Assembly: GCF_016107305.1 (NCBI RefSeq) | Contig: NZ_RCVR01000001.1 | Span: forward strand, 186,001-250,000 | DNA from: Roseomonas sp. KE2513 | GTDB taxonomy: Bacteria > Pseudomonadota > Alphaproteobacteria > Acetobacterales > Acetobacteraceae | Length of the DNA: 64,000 nt | Direction: 5' to 3' | Part shown: positions 45,950-54,864 of the stretch, one piece after another | How positions within the stretch are numbered: position 1 is the stretch's first letter | Layout: every line of letters begins with the position of its first letter | Notes under the pieces: model-generated | Seen by the model: only the letters and a program-made list of their open reading frames with translations | What the model was told of the DNA's origin: nothing | Database searches by the model: none | Translations under genes and position numbers: made by a program

Positions 45950-47632
45950 TCACCGCCAGCGGCAGAGCCGGACCACCCGGGTGACGTTGTTCGGCACCGG
46001 GCGGCATGAAGCCGGGTCGAAGGTGATGCCCAGCACCCCCGCGGCTTCCGTGTCGTAGTCGGAGGGGTCCTCCAGCAGCAGGAAGGCCGGCCCGGGATGC
46101 GATCGGACCTCCCGGAGCACCAGTGCCGCGTAGCTGGCCGGATCGGACGCCGTGCCGGCCCAGTTGGGGTTGGGACCGCCGACGAAGCGGACACCGGGCG
46201 CCGCGAGGGACGGCGCGACGAAGGACACGGCCGGGCCGAGCAGGACGACGAGCGAGCCCTCCGGCAAGGGCGAGCGGGGAACGGAGAGCACGGCGGCGCC
46301 CCGGGGCTCGCGCTCCCAGAAGAAGGGCTCGCGCGGGTGCACGGGGTATTCCGTGACAATGGCGCAGATGAAGAAGGCGGTGGCGAGGGGGAGTGTCGCG
46401 CCGGCGCGCCACCATCCGGCCGGAGGGATCCGGGCGCCGGTGGGGCGGGAGGCCAGCAGGACTTCGCGCGTGGCGGCCCAGACGGGGATGCCGAGCAAGG
46501 CTTCTATCGGGACCGTGTAGCGCAGGATGGAGAAGGTCACGAGCCAGGCGACATAGCCCGCGAGGATGAAGGTGAGGATGGCCGCCGTCGAGCGGGCGGC
46601 CACCTCCTCCCTGCCGTTCGGCAGGCTGCCGGTGCCACGGCGGAGGCGCCATGCCGCCAGAATAATGGCGAGCAGGAGCGCGGTGAGGCTGATGGCGAAG
46701 CGCGGGTCGGCGAGCGGCGGCTCCAGCACGACCGCGACCGAGCGGCGGGCCCAGATGAAGGGGTAGATGATTGCCGTACCGATGCTGTCGGGCAGGAAGC
46801 TCTCGTCGCGCTGCCCTTCGAGCGGGAAGAGCGGCGAGCGGAAGATGTTGTTGGCGAAGGAACCGAAGGGGTTCTCGTATCGGTGCCAGAGAAACCATCC
46901 CCACGGCCCGTAGGTGATCGCCAAGCCTAGCGCTCCGCCGAGCGACAGAGGGCCGAGGGCACGCAGCCGAGCCGCGCCGCCGCGTGCCGCGACGACCGCC
47001 GCGAGCGCGAGGGCGGGCGGGAAGATGAAGGCCGTGAGCTTCAGGCCCATGGCGCAGCCGCCAAGGAATCCGGCCAGCAAGCGCAGCCCTGCCGCGCGAG
47101 GGGTGCCCTCGGCAACCGGGGCGAGGAGCAGGGCGAGCAGCGCGCCAAGGACGAGGCAGCCGGTCTGGATGTCGTTATAAGTCGAGGCGACCTCCGGCAG
47201 GGTCGCCGCGCCGGTCAGGCCGAAGAGGGCGGCCAGCGCGCTCGCGGGCGTCACCCGGCGGGCGTCGCCGTGGAGGGCGAGATTGGCCAGGGCGATAGCC
47301 AGGAAGGCGAGCAGGCCCGCATAGCCGGCCTGCAGGGCCGATACCGTGCGCGGCCAGGCGTTCAGGGGGCTCTGCGTCAGCAGGTAGAAGGGCAGGTCAA
47401 GGCCGGGGTGGAGGAAGGTGTGCGCCCGCGCCGGGGTTAGATCGATGCTCCACCGGCCCTCCAGCAGGGCGTAGGCGTTGTAGAAGTGGTAGTTCCGCAG
47501 ATCCCAGCTCGTATCCCGGCCGAGGGCTAGCGCGACGGCGGCTGCGGCGAGCCAGCAGGCGAGGAAGACGCCCCAGCCCATCCGGAGACCGGCTCCAGCG
47601 GCGGGGGCCTGTCGACCGGATGCAGCCTTCAT
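45950..47632 (-). CDS. GT-C-like multi-spanning membrane protein
   Basis: 560 aa with about ten to twelve helices and a large C-terminal soluble part. The first loop has TSWDLRNYHFYNAYALLEGRW, an Asp/Asn pattern typical of GT-C glycosyltransferases that use polyprenyl-phosphate sugars, followed by HPGLDLPFY. The soluble end (FLLLEDPSDYDTEAAGVLGITFD with two Cys) looks periplasmic. No acceptor is evident from context. The ATG at 47632 is 13 bp downstream of the Bug-protein gene stop, so they may be cotranscribed. Confidence 0.72.
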   Translation of the reverse strand: MKAASGRQAPAAGAGLRMGWGVFLACWLAAAAVALALGRDTSWDLRNYHFYNAYALLEGRWSIDLTPARAHTFLHPGLDLPFYLLTQSPLNAWPRTVSALQAGYAGLLAFLAIALANLALHGDARRVTPASALAALFGLTGAATLPEVASTYNDIQTGCLVLGALLALLLAPVAEGTPRAAGLRLLAGFLGGCAMGLKLTAFIFPPALALAAVVAARGGAARLRALGPLSLGGALGLAITYGPWGWFLWHRYENPFGSFANNIFRSPLFPLEGQRDESFLPDSIGTAIIYPFIWARRSVAVVLEPPLADPRFAISLTALLLAIILAAWRLRRGTGSLPNGREEVAARSTAAILTFILAGYVAWLVTFSILRYTVPIEALLGIPVWAATREVLLASRPTGARIPPAGWWRAGATLPLATAFFICAIVTEYPVHPREPFFWEREPRGAAVLSVPRSPLPEGSLVVLLGPAVSFVAPSLAAPGVRFVGGPNPNWAGTASDPASYAALVLREVRSHPGPAFLLLEDPSDYDTEAAGVLGITFDPASCRPVPNNVTRVVRLCRWR

Positions 47633-47645
47633 GGCTTGGCCCGGG

Positions 47646-48641
47646 CTACTGAGCGGTAATGCCGGCCTCGCGCGCGACAGCGGTCCAGCGGCGGACCTCG
47701 GCGCGGAAGAAGGCGGTGAAGGCGGCGGGGTCGCTGGGGGCGGCTTCCACGGCCAGGGCTTCGATCCGCGCCTGCGTCTCGGGCATGGCCAAGACGCGGA
47801 GGATGGCCTGATGGAGGGTCTCCACGATGTCAGGCGGCGTTCCCGAGCGGACGAGGACACCCTGCCAGGCCTGAACCTCGAGGCCGGCGCCGAGCCCGGC
47901 CTCGCCGACCGCGGGGATCTCGGGGTAACTCGGCAGCCGGGCCTCGGCCATGACGGCGAGGGCCTTGAACTTGCGCTCCTCCAGGAAGCCACGGGTGGAG
48001 GTCTGCGGGGTGTCGCAGAGAAGTTGCACGTCGCCGGCGAGAAGGGCTTGCAGCGCAGGGCCGCCGCCGCGGAAGGGAACGTGGACGAGGGAGATGCCGG
48101 CGCGGCGCTCCAGCAGCTCGGGCGCGAGATGGGCGGAGGAACCGACGCCGCCGGAGGCGAAGGTGATGGTGCCGGGCGCGGCCCTCGCGGCGGCGACGAG
48201 TTCCTGGACAGTGTTGAAGGGCGCGTTGGGAGCGGCGAAGAGGAAGACGGGCACCTTCACGACCTGGGAGACGCCGGTGAGGTCCGTCAGCGGGTCGTAG
48301 GTGAGGCGCAGCAGGGCGGGCGCGACGGCGTGGGAGAAGACGCCGTAGAGGAGGTTGGTGCCGTCCGGGGCGCTTTTCGCGACCGCTTCGGCGGCGATGT
48401 TGGCGGCAGCACCGGGGCGGTTCTCGACCACCACCTGCTGGCCGAGGACGCCGCTCATGCCCTGGGCGAGGATTCGGGACATGGTGTCCACCGTGCCGCC
48501 GGGGGCGAAGCCGACGAGGAGGCGGAGGGGGCGGTCGGGGAAGGCCGCGAGGGCGGGGCGAGCGAGGCTGGCGGCCAACGCCGTGGCCAGGGTGGCGAGG
48601 CCCCGGCGGGTGGGGGCGGGGATGGTGCGGGGGTCGGACAT
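47646..48641 (-). CDS. Bug-family tripartite tricarboxylate transporter binding protein
   Basis: Periplasmic solute receptor, 331 aa. Signal peptide with twin arginines (PTRRGLATLATALAASLARPALA). The mature domain shows the Bug hallmarks FPDRPLRLLVGFAPGGTVDTMSR, VVVENRPGAAANIAAEAVAKSAPDG and FASGGVGSSAHLAPELL. The ATG at 48641 has GGAGG upstream. No TctA/TctB membrane genes accompany it; such orphan receptors are common in Burkholderiales and Acetobacteraceae. Confidence 0.92.
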   Translation of the reverse strand: MSDPRTIPAPTRRGLATLATALAASLARPALAAFPDRPLRLLVGFAPGGTVDTMSRILAQGMSGVLGQQVVVENRPGAAANIAAEAVAKSAPDGTNLLYGVFSHAVAPALLRLTYDPLTDLTGVSQVVKVPVFLFAAPNAPFNTVQELVAAARAAPGTITFASGGVGSSAHLAPELLERRAGISLVHVPFRGGGPALQALLAGDVQLLCDTPQTSTRGFLEERKFKALAVMAEARLPSYPEIPAVGEAGLGAGLEVQAWQGVLVRSGTPPDIVETLHQAILRVLAMPETQARIEALAVEAAPSDPAAFTAFFRAEVRRWTAVAREAGITAQ

Positions 48642-48706
48642 TGCGGCCTCCTGCGCGGGCCGGGGCGGCCGCTTGTGGCGAGCCGACAACGGCAGGCCCG
48701 GCCGTG

Positions 48707-49198
48707 TCAACGACTCGTCTCGGGGCTCCATTCACGGCGCAGGAGGGACATAAGGATGAGCGCGGTGCGCGTGCCGTCCGCCTCCAGCCGGGCTTCGCGC
48801 AGGATGCCTTCCTCCGCGAAGTTCTGGGCGCGGTAGACGTGGCGGGCGCGGTCGTTGCTGGCGACGACATAGAGCCAGAACCGATGGGCGGCGGTGTTGC
48901 CGAAGGTCCAGGCGGTGACGGCGCGGAGGAAGGCGGCGCCGAGTCCGCGGCCGGGGGCGGCCATGGCGATGCGCTTGAGGCAGATGTTGCCGTGGGGGTC
49001 GCGAAGGTCGGAGAGGATGGCGAAGCCGGCGGGCTCGCCATCCGGGCCGGTGGCGATGAGGTAGGCGTGGTCCGGGCCGGCGAGGGCGGCGGCGTGCTGC
49101 TCTTCCGTCCAGAGGTTGATGTAGGCGTCATGGCCGGGGATGCGCTCCACGGCCATGACGAAGGGGATGTCGGCGGGAGTTGCTAGGCGCGGCGCCAC
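48707..49198 (-). CDS. GNAT family N-acetyltransferase
   Basis: 163 aa, GTG start at 49198 lying inside the end of cysS (16-base overlap). The acetyl-CoA-binding motif is KRIAMAAPGRGLGAAFLRAV (Q/RxxGxG/A pattern), followed by ...RFWLYVVASNDRARHVYRAQNFAEEG, as in RimJ/PhnO-type enzymes. Last gene of the gltX-cysS operon. Substrate unknown; small molecule or protein N-terminus are possible. Confidence 0.85.
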   Translation of the reverse strand: MAPRLATPADIPFVMAVERIPGHDAYINLWTEEQHAAALAGPDHAYLIATGPDGEPAGFAILSDLRDPHGNICLKRIAMAAPGRGLGAAFLRAVTAWTFGNTAAHRFWLYVVASNDRARHVYRAQNFAEEGILREARLEADGTRTALILMSLLRREWSPETSR

Positions 49199-50616
49199 GT
49201 GGTGGTGCCCTTGCCGTCCTCGAGCACGATGCCGCGCGCGGCGAGGTCGGCGCGGATGCGGTCGGCCTCGGCCCAGTCCTTGTTGGCGCGGGCGGCGAGG
49301 CGGGCGTTGATTGCCGCTTCGATCTCGGTGTCGTCGCCCTCCCCTGCCCCGCCCTTTCTCCAGGCCTGGGGGTCGGAGGGGAGGAGGCCGAGGGCGGAGG
49401 CGGCCTCGCGGAGCGCGGCGCCGGCCTGGCCGGGCTTAGGCTTCCAGTCGCGGCCGGCGCGGGAGAGCACGGCGGTCATGGAGCCGCCGACCTGCATGAC
49501 GTTCTCCAGCGCGCGGAGGTCGCGCAGGCGCGCGACGGCGAGCGGGGTGTTGAGGTCGTCGGCCAGCGGTTCGAGGGCCCAGGCGACCATATCAGCGACC
49601 GTGGCGTCGTCGGCGTCGGGCGCGGGAAGGTCGCGGACGAGGAGGGCGTAGTGGTCGTCGAGCTCGGCGCGCGCCTCGTCGAGGCGTTCGGCGGTGTAGT
49701 CGAGGGCGGCGCGGTAATGCGTCTTCAGCAGCAGCAGGCGGAAGGCCTCGCCGGCCCAGGGACCGCGCTGGAGGATGTCGCGCACGGTGAGGAAGTTGCC
49801 GAGGGACTTCGACATCTTCTCGCCGTTCACGAGCAGCATGCCGTTATGCATCCAGAGATGCGCGAAGCGGGTGCCGGGGAAGGCGCAGCAGGATTGCGCG
49901 ACCTCGTTCTCGTGGTGCGGAAAGAGGAGGTCGGCGCCGCCGCCGTGGATGTCGAATTCCTCGCCGAGGTTCTTCCAGGCCATGGCGGAGCACTCGATGT
50001 GCCAGCCGGGACGGCCGCGGCCCCAGGGGCTGTCCCAGCCCGGCGTCTCGTCGTCGCTCGGCTTCCAGAGGACGAAGTCGCCGGGGTCGCGCTTGTAGGG
50101 GGCGACATCGACGCGGGCGCCGGCGAGCATCTCGTCCGGGCTGCGGCCGGAGAGGCGGCCGTAGTCGGGGTAGGAGGCGACGGAGAAGAGGACGTGGCCC
50201 TCGGCGGCGTAGGCGTTGCCGTTGGCGATCAGGCGCTCGATGAGCGCGATCATCTCGGGGATGCTGCCAGTGGCGCGCGGCTCGATGTCGGGCGGCGCGC
50301 AGTTCAGCGCCTGCATGTCGGCATGGAAGTCGGCGGCGGTGCGGGCGGTAATGGCGGCGATGGGCTCGCCGGACTCGCGGGCGCGCGCGTTGATCTTGTC
50401 ATCCACGTCCGTGATGTTGCGGACATAGGTGAGGCGCGGGAACTCGCGGCGCAGGAGGCGGGCGAGCACGTCGAAGACGACGACGGGGCGCGCGTTCCCG
50501 AGATGGGCGAGGTCGTAAACCGTGGGGCCGCAGACGTAGAGGCGGACGTGGTTCGGGTCGATCGGGCGGAACTCGACCTTCTCGCGCCGGGCGCTATCGT
50601 GGAACTGGAGGTGCAT
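49183..50616 (-). CDS. cysS: Cysteinyl-tRNA synthetase
   Basis: Class I aminoacyl-tRNA synthetase, 477 aa. The zinc-ligand C29 and HIGH motif are in CGPTVYDLAHLGNAR (HLGN 38-41), KMSKS begins at K267 (KMSKSLGNF), and GWHIECSAM plus HGGGADLLFPHHENE are the zinc-site and specificity blocks. The ATG at 50616 is 2 bp after the gltX stop, so the two are one transcription unit. Confidence 0.97.
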   Translation of the reverse strand: MHLQFHDSARREKVEFRPIDPNHVRLYVCGPTVYDLAHLGNARPVVVFDVLARLLRREFPRLTYVRNITDVDDKINARARESGEPIAAITARTAADFHADMQALNCAPPDIEPRATGSIPEMIALIERLIANGNAYAAEGHVLFSVASYPDYGRLSGRSPDEMLAGARVDVAPYKRDPGDFVLWKPSDDETPGWDSPWGRGRPGWHIECSAMAWKNLGEEFDIHGGGADLLFPHHENEVAQSCCAFPGTRFAHLWMHNGMLLVNGEKMSKSLGNFLTVRDILQRGPWAGEAFRLLLLKTHYRAALDYTAERLDEARAELDDHYALLVRDLPAPDADDATVADMVAWALEPLADDLNTPLAVARLRDLRALENVMQVGGSMTAVLSRAGRDWKPKPGQAGAALREAASALGLLPSDPQAWRKGGAGEGDDTEIEAAINARLAARANKDWAEADRIRADLAARGIVLEDGKGTTTWRRA

Positions 50617-50618
50617 GG

Positions 50619-51950
50619 TCAGCCGATCGCGCGTTGCAGCCGCGACGCCGCGCGGGCGCGGCCGATCAGCGGCAGGAAGGTCTTGAGGTCGGGGCCGTGG
50701 TCCTCGCCCGTCAGGGCGCGGCGGAGCGGAAGGAAGAGCGCCTTGCCCTTCTTCTGCGTGGCCTGTCCGATGGCGGCGGTCCAGGTGGGCCAGCTCGTCT
50801 CGTCCCAGGGCTCGGGCGGCAGGGATTGGATGGCGGCTTCGAGCAACGCGCGCTCCTCCGGCTGCGGGCGGACGGTGATCTCGCCGCGGGCGATCTCGTG
50901 CCAGTCGCGCGCCTCGGGCAGCAGGTCGAGGTTGCCACGGATGGCAAGCCAGAAGGGCTCATCGGCGCCTTCGGGAAGGTGCGCGCGCACGGCCTCGAAC
51001 GGCAGCGCGTGCAGGTGCTTTCGGTTGAGCGCGAGGAGCTGCTTCGTATCGAAGCGCGCGGCAGAGTGGGAAACACGCGTGATGTCCCAGCTCTCCACAA
51101 GGTTGCGCGGGCTGCCGGCCACGGGGTCGTTCGAGGTGCCCAGCGCGGCGAGGTAGCCGGTGAGCGCCGCGGGCTCGATGCCGTCGCGCCGGAACTGGCG
51201 CAGCGAGACGCTGCCGAGGCGCTTGGAGAGCTGCCCGCCCTCGGCGTCCGTCAGCAGCGGCATGTGCGCGAAGTGGAGGCGGTTGGGGCGGCCCGACAGG
51301 CCTTCGAGGATGTCGATCTGGATGCCCGTGTTGGTGACGTGGTCCTCGCCGCGGATGATGTGGGTGATGCCCGTCTCCAGGTCGTCCACCACGCTGGTGA
51401 AGGTGTAGAGGAAGCTTCCGTCGGCACGGATCAGCACCGGGTCCGACAGGCTGGGCAGCTTCACGTTGCGCGCGCCGAGCACGCCGTCCTGCCAGGTGAC
51501 GGTGCGGGTGTTGAGCTTGAAGCGCCAGTAGGGGGACTTGCCGTTCTCGATGGCGCGGGCGAGCTGCTCGGCGGTCATCTTGAGGGCGCCGCGGTCGTAG
51601 ATGGGCGCGCGGCCCTGCTTCCGGCGCTGCTCGCGCTTGTAGTTCAGCTCCTCCTCGGTCTCCAGGCAGGGATAGAGGAGGCCCTTCTTCTTCAGCACCT
51701 CGGCGGCGGCGACGTAGCGCTCGATGCGGTCGGACTGGCGGAAGAACTCGTCCCAGTCGAGGCCGAGCCAGCGCAGGTCCTCCTCGATGCCCTGGGCGAA
51801 CTCGGGCTTGCTGCGCTGCGTATCGGTGTCGTCGAGGCGGAGGATGAAGGTGCCGCCGCGCTTCCTCGCTTCCAGCCAGTTGGCGAGGGCGATGCGGGCG
51901 TTGCCGACATGAAGCCAGCCCGTGGGGCTGGGGGCGAAGCGGACCCTCAC
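50619..51950 (-). CDS. gltX: Glutamyl-tRNA synthetase
   Basis: Class I synthetase charging tRNA-Glu, 443 aa, on the short side as in the second GltX of alphaproteobacteria. HIGH-type motif HVGN in FAPSPTGWLHVGNARIAL; KMSKS-type motif LSKRLGS at 241-247; RLDDTDTQRS and the RGEDHVTNT block are intact. The GTG start overlaps the stop of the upstream 131-aa gene (GTGA). Whether it charges tRNA-Glu, tRNA-Gln or both depends on a second gltX elsewhere. Confidence 0.95.
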   Translation of the reverse strand: MRVRFAPSPTGWLHVGNARIALANWLEARKRGGTFILRLDDTDTQRSKPEFAQGIEEDLRWLGLDWDEFFRQSDRIERYVAAAEVLKKKGLLYPCLETEEELNYKREQRRKQGRAPIYDRGALKMTAEQLARAIENGKSPYWRFKLNTRTVTWQDGVLGARNVKLPSLSDPVLIRADGSFLYTFTSVVDDLETGITHIIRGEDHVTNTGIQIDILEGLSGRPNRLHFAHMPLLTDAEGGQLSKRLGSVSLRQFRRDGIEPAALTGYLAALGTSNDPVAGSPRNLVESWDITRVSHSAARFDTKQLLALNRKHLHALPFEAVRAHLPEGADEPFWLAIRGNLDLLPEARDWHEIARGEITVRPQPEERALLEAAIQSLPPEPWDETSWPTWTAAIGQATQKKGKALFLPLRRALTGEDHGPDLKTFLPLIGRARAASRLQRAIG

Positions 51951-52342
51951 GCGCTTTCCTCGCCAGGCATGTCGTCGTCATCCTCTTCGTCGCGGTCGCG
52001 GCGGGGGTCGAGGGCGCGCCAGTCGCGCTCGCTCTTCTTGCGGGGGGGCTTCTCGGCGAAGCCGCGGATATCGGCCGCGGAGGTCCAGTGGTCGCCGCTG
52101 GGGTCGAGCGCCTCGGCGTCCTCGCCGAAGGCGAACCAGGCGGCGAGCACGGCCTCGGCGTCCATGCCGGGGGCGCGGCAGCGCTCGATGCTGTCGCGGA
52201 CGTAGCGGCGGGCGAAGGTGGCGGCGTCGGCGACCGTCGCGAAGCCGCGGATCTCCTCCACGGGGTCGTCGCCGTTGCCGCCGGAGAGGTCCTTGATGCG
52301 GACGAAGGGGCCGAGGGCGGCCGGCTGGGGGGACGTGTTCAT
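51947..52342 (-). CDS. Conserved-looking 131-aa protein of the gltX operon
   Basis: 131 aa, no signal or membrane segment. The N-terminal half (GPFVRIKDLSGGNGDDPVEEIRGFATVADAATFARRYVRDSIERCRAPGMDAEAVLAAWFAFGEDAE) looks like a compact alpha/beta domain; the end is highly charged (RRDRDEEDDDDMPGEE). It overlaps its upstream neighbour by ATGA and gltX by GTGA, so all three are translationally coupled. No family recognised. Confidence 0.7.
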   Translation of the reverse strand: MNTSPQPAALGPFVRIKDLSGGNGDDPVEEIRGFATVADAATFARRYVRDSIERCRAPGMDAEAVLAAWFAFGEDAEALDPSGDHWTSAADIRGFAEKPPRKKSERDWRALDPRRDRDEEDDDDMPGEESA

Positions 52343-53745
52343 GGCGTCGCGGCTCCCTGGAGGTTGGGCGGTTCGGGGCGGGCGGGCGGGGCGAGCGCCA
52401 CGCCGGGCGGGGCCCGGCGGCGCTTGTAGTCCTCGCGGGCGAGGCTTTGCCAGAGGCGGCGGGAGGGCTCGGCGGTGTCGGGCTCTGGGGACGGGGGAAT
52501 TTCGGCCTCAAAGGGGGCGCCGGTCAGGTCGCCGGGGCGGAGGGCGGCGCGCCAGGCGGCGAGGGCGGCACGGGTTTCGGGCGCGAGGTGGCGCAGGGGG
52601 GCAAAGGCCTCTGCGGTGTTGGCGTCGAGGGTGCCGGTGAGGATCGGCATGCCGCCCGCTTCAGCCAGGGTGTCGAGGGCGGTTGATCGGAGCCGGGCGG
52701 CGAGGCCGGGCGTGGCGGGAAGGATGGCGGCGAGGGCCGCGCGCGCGGCGGCGAGATCGATCCGCTCGGCGGCAAGGCCGAGGGCGTGGGCCATGGCCTC
52801 CCCCTCCCCGTCCGACAGGAGGGCGCGGATAGAGGCGGGGCCGAAGGCGTCGCGGGCGAGGGTGGCCGCGAGGGCGCTGTCCGGATCGTCCGAGAGGGGC
52901 AGGAGGAAGGAGGTGGCGCCCCAGTGCTCTGCGTGGTCGCGGAGCGCGAGGAGGAGGGCGCGCCAGCTGGCCTCGTGCTCTGGCATGGGGACCGGCGCGG
53001 GATGCGGGGCGCAGCGCCACACAGCGCCGTCGTGATGCCATTCGGTGAGCGTGATCGTGCCCTGCACGAAGGGCGGGAGGGTCAGAGCGGGCGAGCGGTC
53101 GGCGTTGAGGACGAGGGCGCCGCCGTCATGCGCCGCCTCATCCTCGGCGCCGAGGCGATCGAGGCGGATGAGGGGCAGGTCGTTCTCCACCACGCGGGCG
53201 AGGACGGATTGGAGGCGGCGCTCCGCGCCTCCTGGGGCGTGGGGAGGGGAGTCGAGTGCGATGAGCAGGTCGGCCCCCGTCTCGGCCAGGGTTTCGGCGA
53301 CGGCGGGGCCGCGACCGTCGCGGGCGGGCATGAGGCCGAGGCGAGCGCTGCGGAAAGCGATGGGGCCGGGCACGGGGCCTGGGTCGTAGCCGGGTCGGGG
53401 CTCGTGGGCGGCGCGGCTGCGGAGGGTGCCGGCGTCGAGAAGGTAGACCGCCTCGTGCAGCGCCTCCCCGTTCTGCCAGGGGGCGCCGATGAGGAGGGCG
53501 GGGCCGCCGTCGGCGGTCTCGGCGGCGAGGTCGGCCAGGGTGGCGGAGAGGATGGCGGTGACGTCGGGATGGACCGCGAGGGCGACAGGCACGGCGCCGG
53601 AAAGCGATAGCTCGGGCGTCACCAGCAGGTCTGCGCCAAGGGCGGCGGCGCGGGCGCGCAGGGCGCGGAGCCGGTCGGCGTTGGCCTGGATCGCGCCCAG
53701 GCGCGGGTTGACCTGGGCGAGCGCGATGCGGAGGGGGGTGGTCAT
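52339..53745 (-). CDS. NAD+ synthetase (NadE)-like protein with both active sites degraded
   Basis: 468 aa, collinear with glutamine-dependent NAD synthetase. N-terminal nitrilase-type domain (RIALAQVNPRLGAI; E45 in PELSLSG), then EDEAAHDGGALVLNAD and WRALLLALRDH, and the C-terminal family block EDYKRRRAPPGV (438-449). However, the Lys expected near 114-118 and the nucleophilic Cys expected near 139-143 (here MPARD) are absent, and the PP-loop SGGxDS reads SDDPDS (286-291). The synthetase domain is also shortened. Very probably a pseudoenzyme. First gene of the gltX operon. Confidence 0.8.
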   Translation of the reverse strand: MTTPLRIALAQVNPRLGAIQANADRLRALRARAAALGADLLVTPELSLSGAVPVALAVHPDVTAILSATLADLAAETADGGPALLIGAPWQNGEALHEAVYLLDAGTLRSRAAHEPRPGYDPGPVPGPIAFRSARLGLMPARDGRGPAVAETLAETGADLLIALDSPPHAPGGAERRLQSVLARVVENDLPLIRLDRLGAEDEAAHDGGALVLNADRSPALTLPPFVQGTITLTEWHHDGAVWRCAPHPAPVPMPEHEASWRALLLALRDHAEHWGATSFLLPLSDDPDSALAATLARDAFGPASIRALLSDGEGEAMAHALGLAAERIDLAAARAALAAILPATPGLAARLRSTALDTLAEAGGMPILTGTLDANTAEAFAPLRHLAPETRAALAAWRAALRPGDLTGAPFEAEIPPSPEPDTAEPSRRLWQSLAREDYKRRRAPPGVALAPPARPEPPNLQGAATP

Positions 53746-53823
53746 GGGCCGCGGAAGCTAGGAGGGATGTGCGCGGGCGGAAAGGCGCTGGCGCGGCGGG
53801 CTGGGCGGCGGCAGAAAGCGGGG

Positions 53824-54852
53824 ATGAGCGACCGTTCCGTGTTCCTGGTCGGCGACCACCTGCCGCCGATCGTGCTGCCCGATGCCGCGGGCCAGCCCTT
53901 CGACCTCATGGGCCAAGCGATTGCCGGGCTGCCCCGCCTGCTGGTGCTGGGCGTTGCGGCGGAGGGACTGGAGGGGGCGGAGGCGCTGGCGCGGGAGGCT
54001 GGGGCGCTCCTCTTCTTGGTGGAAGCGCGGGCACCGGACGGGGCGGTGCCTCCCGGACGGCTGTTCGATGCCGCGGGCGGCGTGTTCCGCGCGCTGGGGC
54101 TGGCGGGCGGCGGGGTTGCGCTGGTCTCTCCGCGCGGGCGGCTGGCCTTCGCCGGGCGGGCGGAGACGGTGGAGGCCGGGGTGCGGGCGGCGCTGGCTGC
54201 CCTCCCCCCCTCCCCGCCCGCGCCGCCGGTGCGGCGGACGGGGGCGCCTGTGCTGCTGGTGCCCGATGTGCTGGAGCCCGCGATGGTGGCCGCGCTGCTG
54301 GCGCATTGGGAGCGGGGCGAGAAGCAGCGGGACCGGGTGGCGGGCGGCGCGGATGCCGCGGGGGCGCATCGGATCAAGCGGCGGGCCGACGTGTTCCTGG
54401 ACGACCGCGCGCTTTACGAGACCTTCCAGTCGCGGCTGATGCGGCGCGTGCTGCCGGAGATGGCGCGAGCCTTCCGCTTCGTGCCGGCCTCCTACGAGGT
54501 GCCGCGGATCGGGTGCTACGACGCGGCGGATGCGGGGGCCTTCGAGGCGCACCGGGACAACCGCACGCCGTTTACCGCGCACCGGCGCTTCGCGATGAGC
54601 CTCAACCTGAACACGGGGGATTACGCGGGCGGGGAGTTGCGCTTCCCGGAGTTCGGGCCGGATCTGCACGAGCCGCCGACCGGGGGCGCCGCAATCTTCG
54701 GCTGCGACATGCTGCACGAGGCGCTGCCGGTGACGCGCGGGCAGCGCTTCGCGATCTTCACCTTCTTCACGGATGCCGAGGGCTCGAAGCAGGAGCAGGC
54801 GATGATCCGGCAGCGGATGGAGGCGGGGCAGAAGGGCGTGTCGATGCGGTAG
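53824..54852 (+). CDS. Fusion of Cys-less redoxin domain and 2OG-Fe(II) dioxygenase
   Basis: 342 aa. Residues 6-125 follow the peroxiredoxin/AhpC-TSA layout (VGDHLPPIVLPDAAGQPFDL ... GVALVSPRGRLAFAG), but no cysteine is present where the peroxidatic one belongs. Residues 140-315 form a PKHD-type dioxygenase: Fe ligands H243, D245 (HRDN) and H298 (DMLHEALPVTRG), 2-oxoglutarate-binding R308; GGELRFPEFG fits. The ATG at 53824 begins the domain; an ATG at 53767 with AGGAGGG just ahead would add 19 basic residues. Hydroxylase of unknown target. Confidence 0.82.
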   Translation: MSDRSVFLVGDHLPPIVLPDAAGQPFDLMGQAIAGLPRLLVLGVAAEGLEGAEALAREAGALLFLVEARAPDGAVPPGRLFDAAGGVFRALGLAGGGVALVSPRGRLAFAGRAETVEAGVRAALAALPPSPPAPPVRRTGAPVLLVPDVLEPAMVAALLAHWERGEKQRDRVAGGADAAGAHRIKRRADVFLDDRALYETFQSRLMRRVLPEMARAFRFVPASYEVPRIGCYDAADAGAFEAHRDNRTPFTAHRRFAMSLNLNTGDYAGGELRFPEFGPDLHEPPTGGAAIFGCDMLHEALPVTRGQRFAIFTFFTDAEGSKQEQAMIRQRMEAGQKGVSMR

Positions 54853-54864
54853 GGCCGCCGGCCC

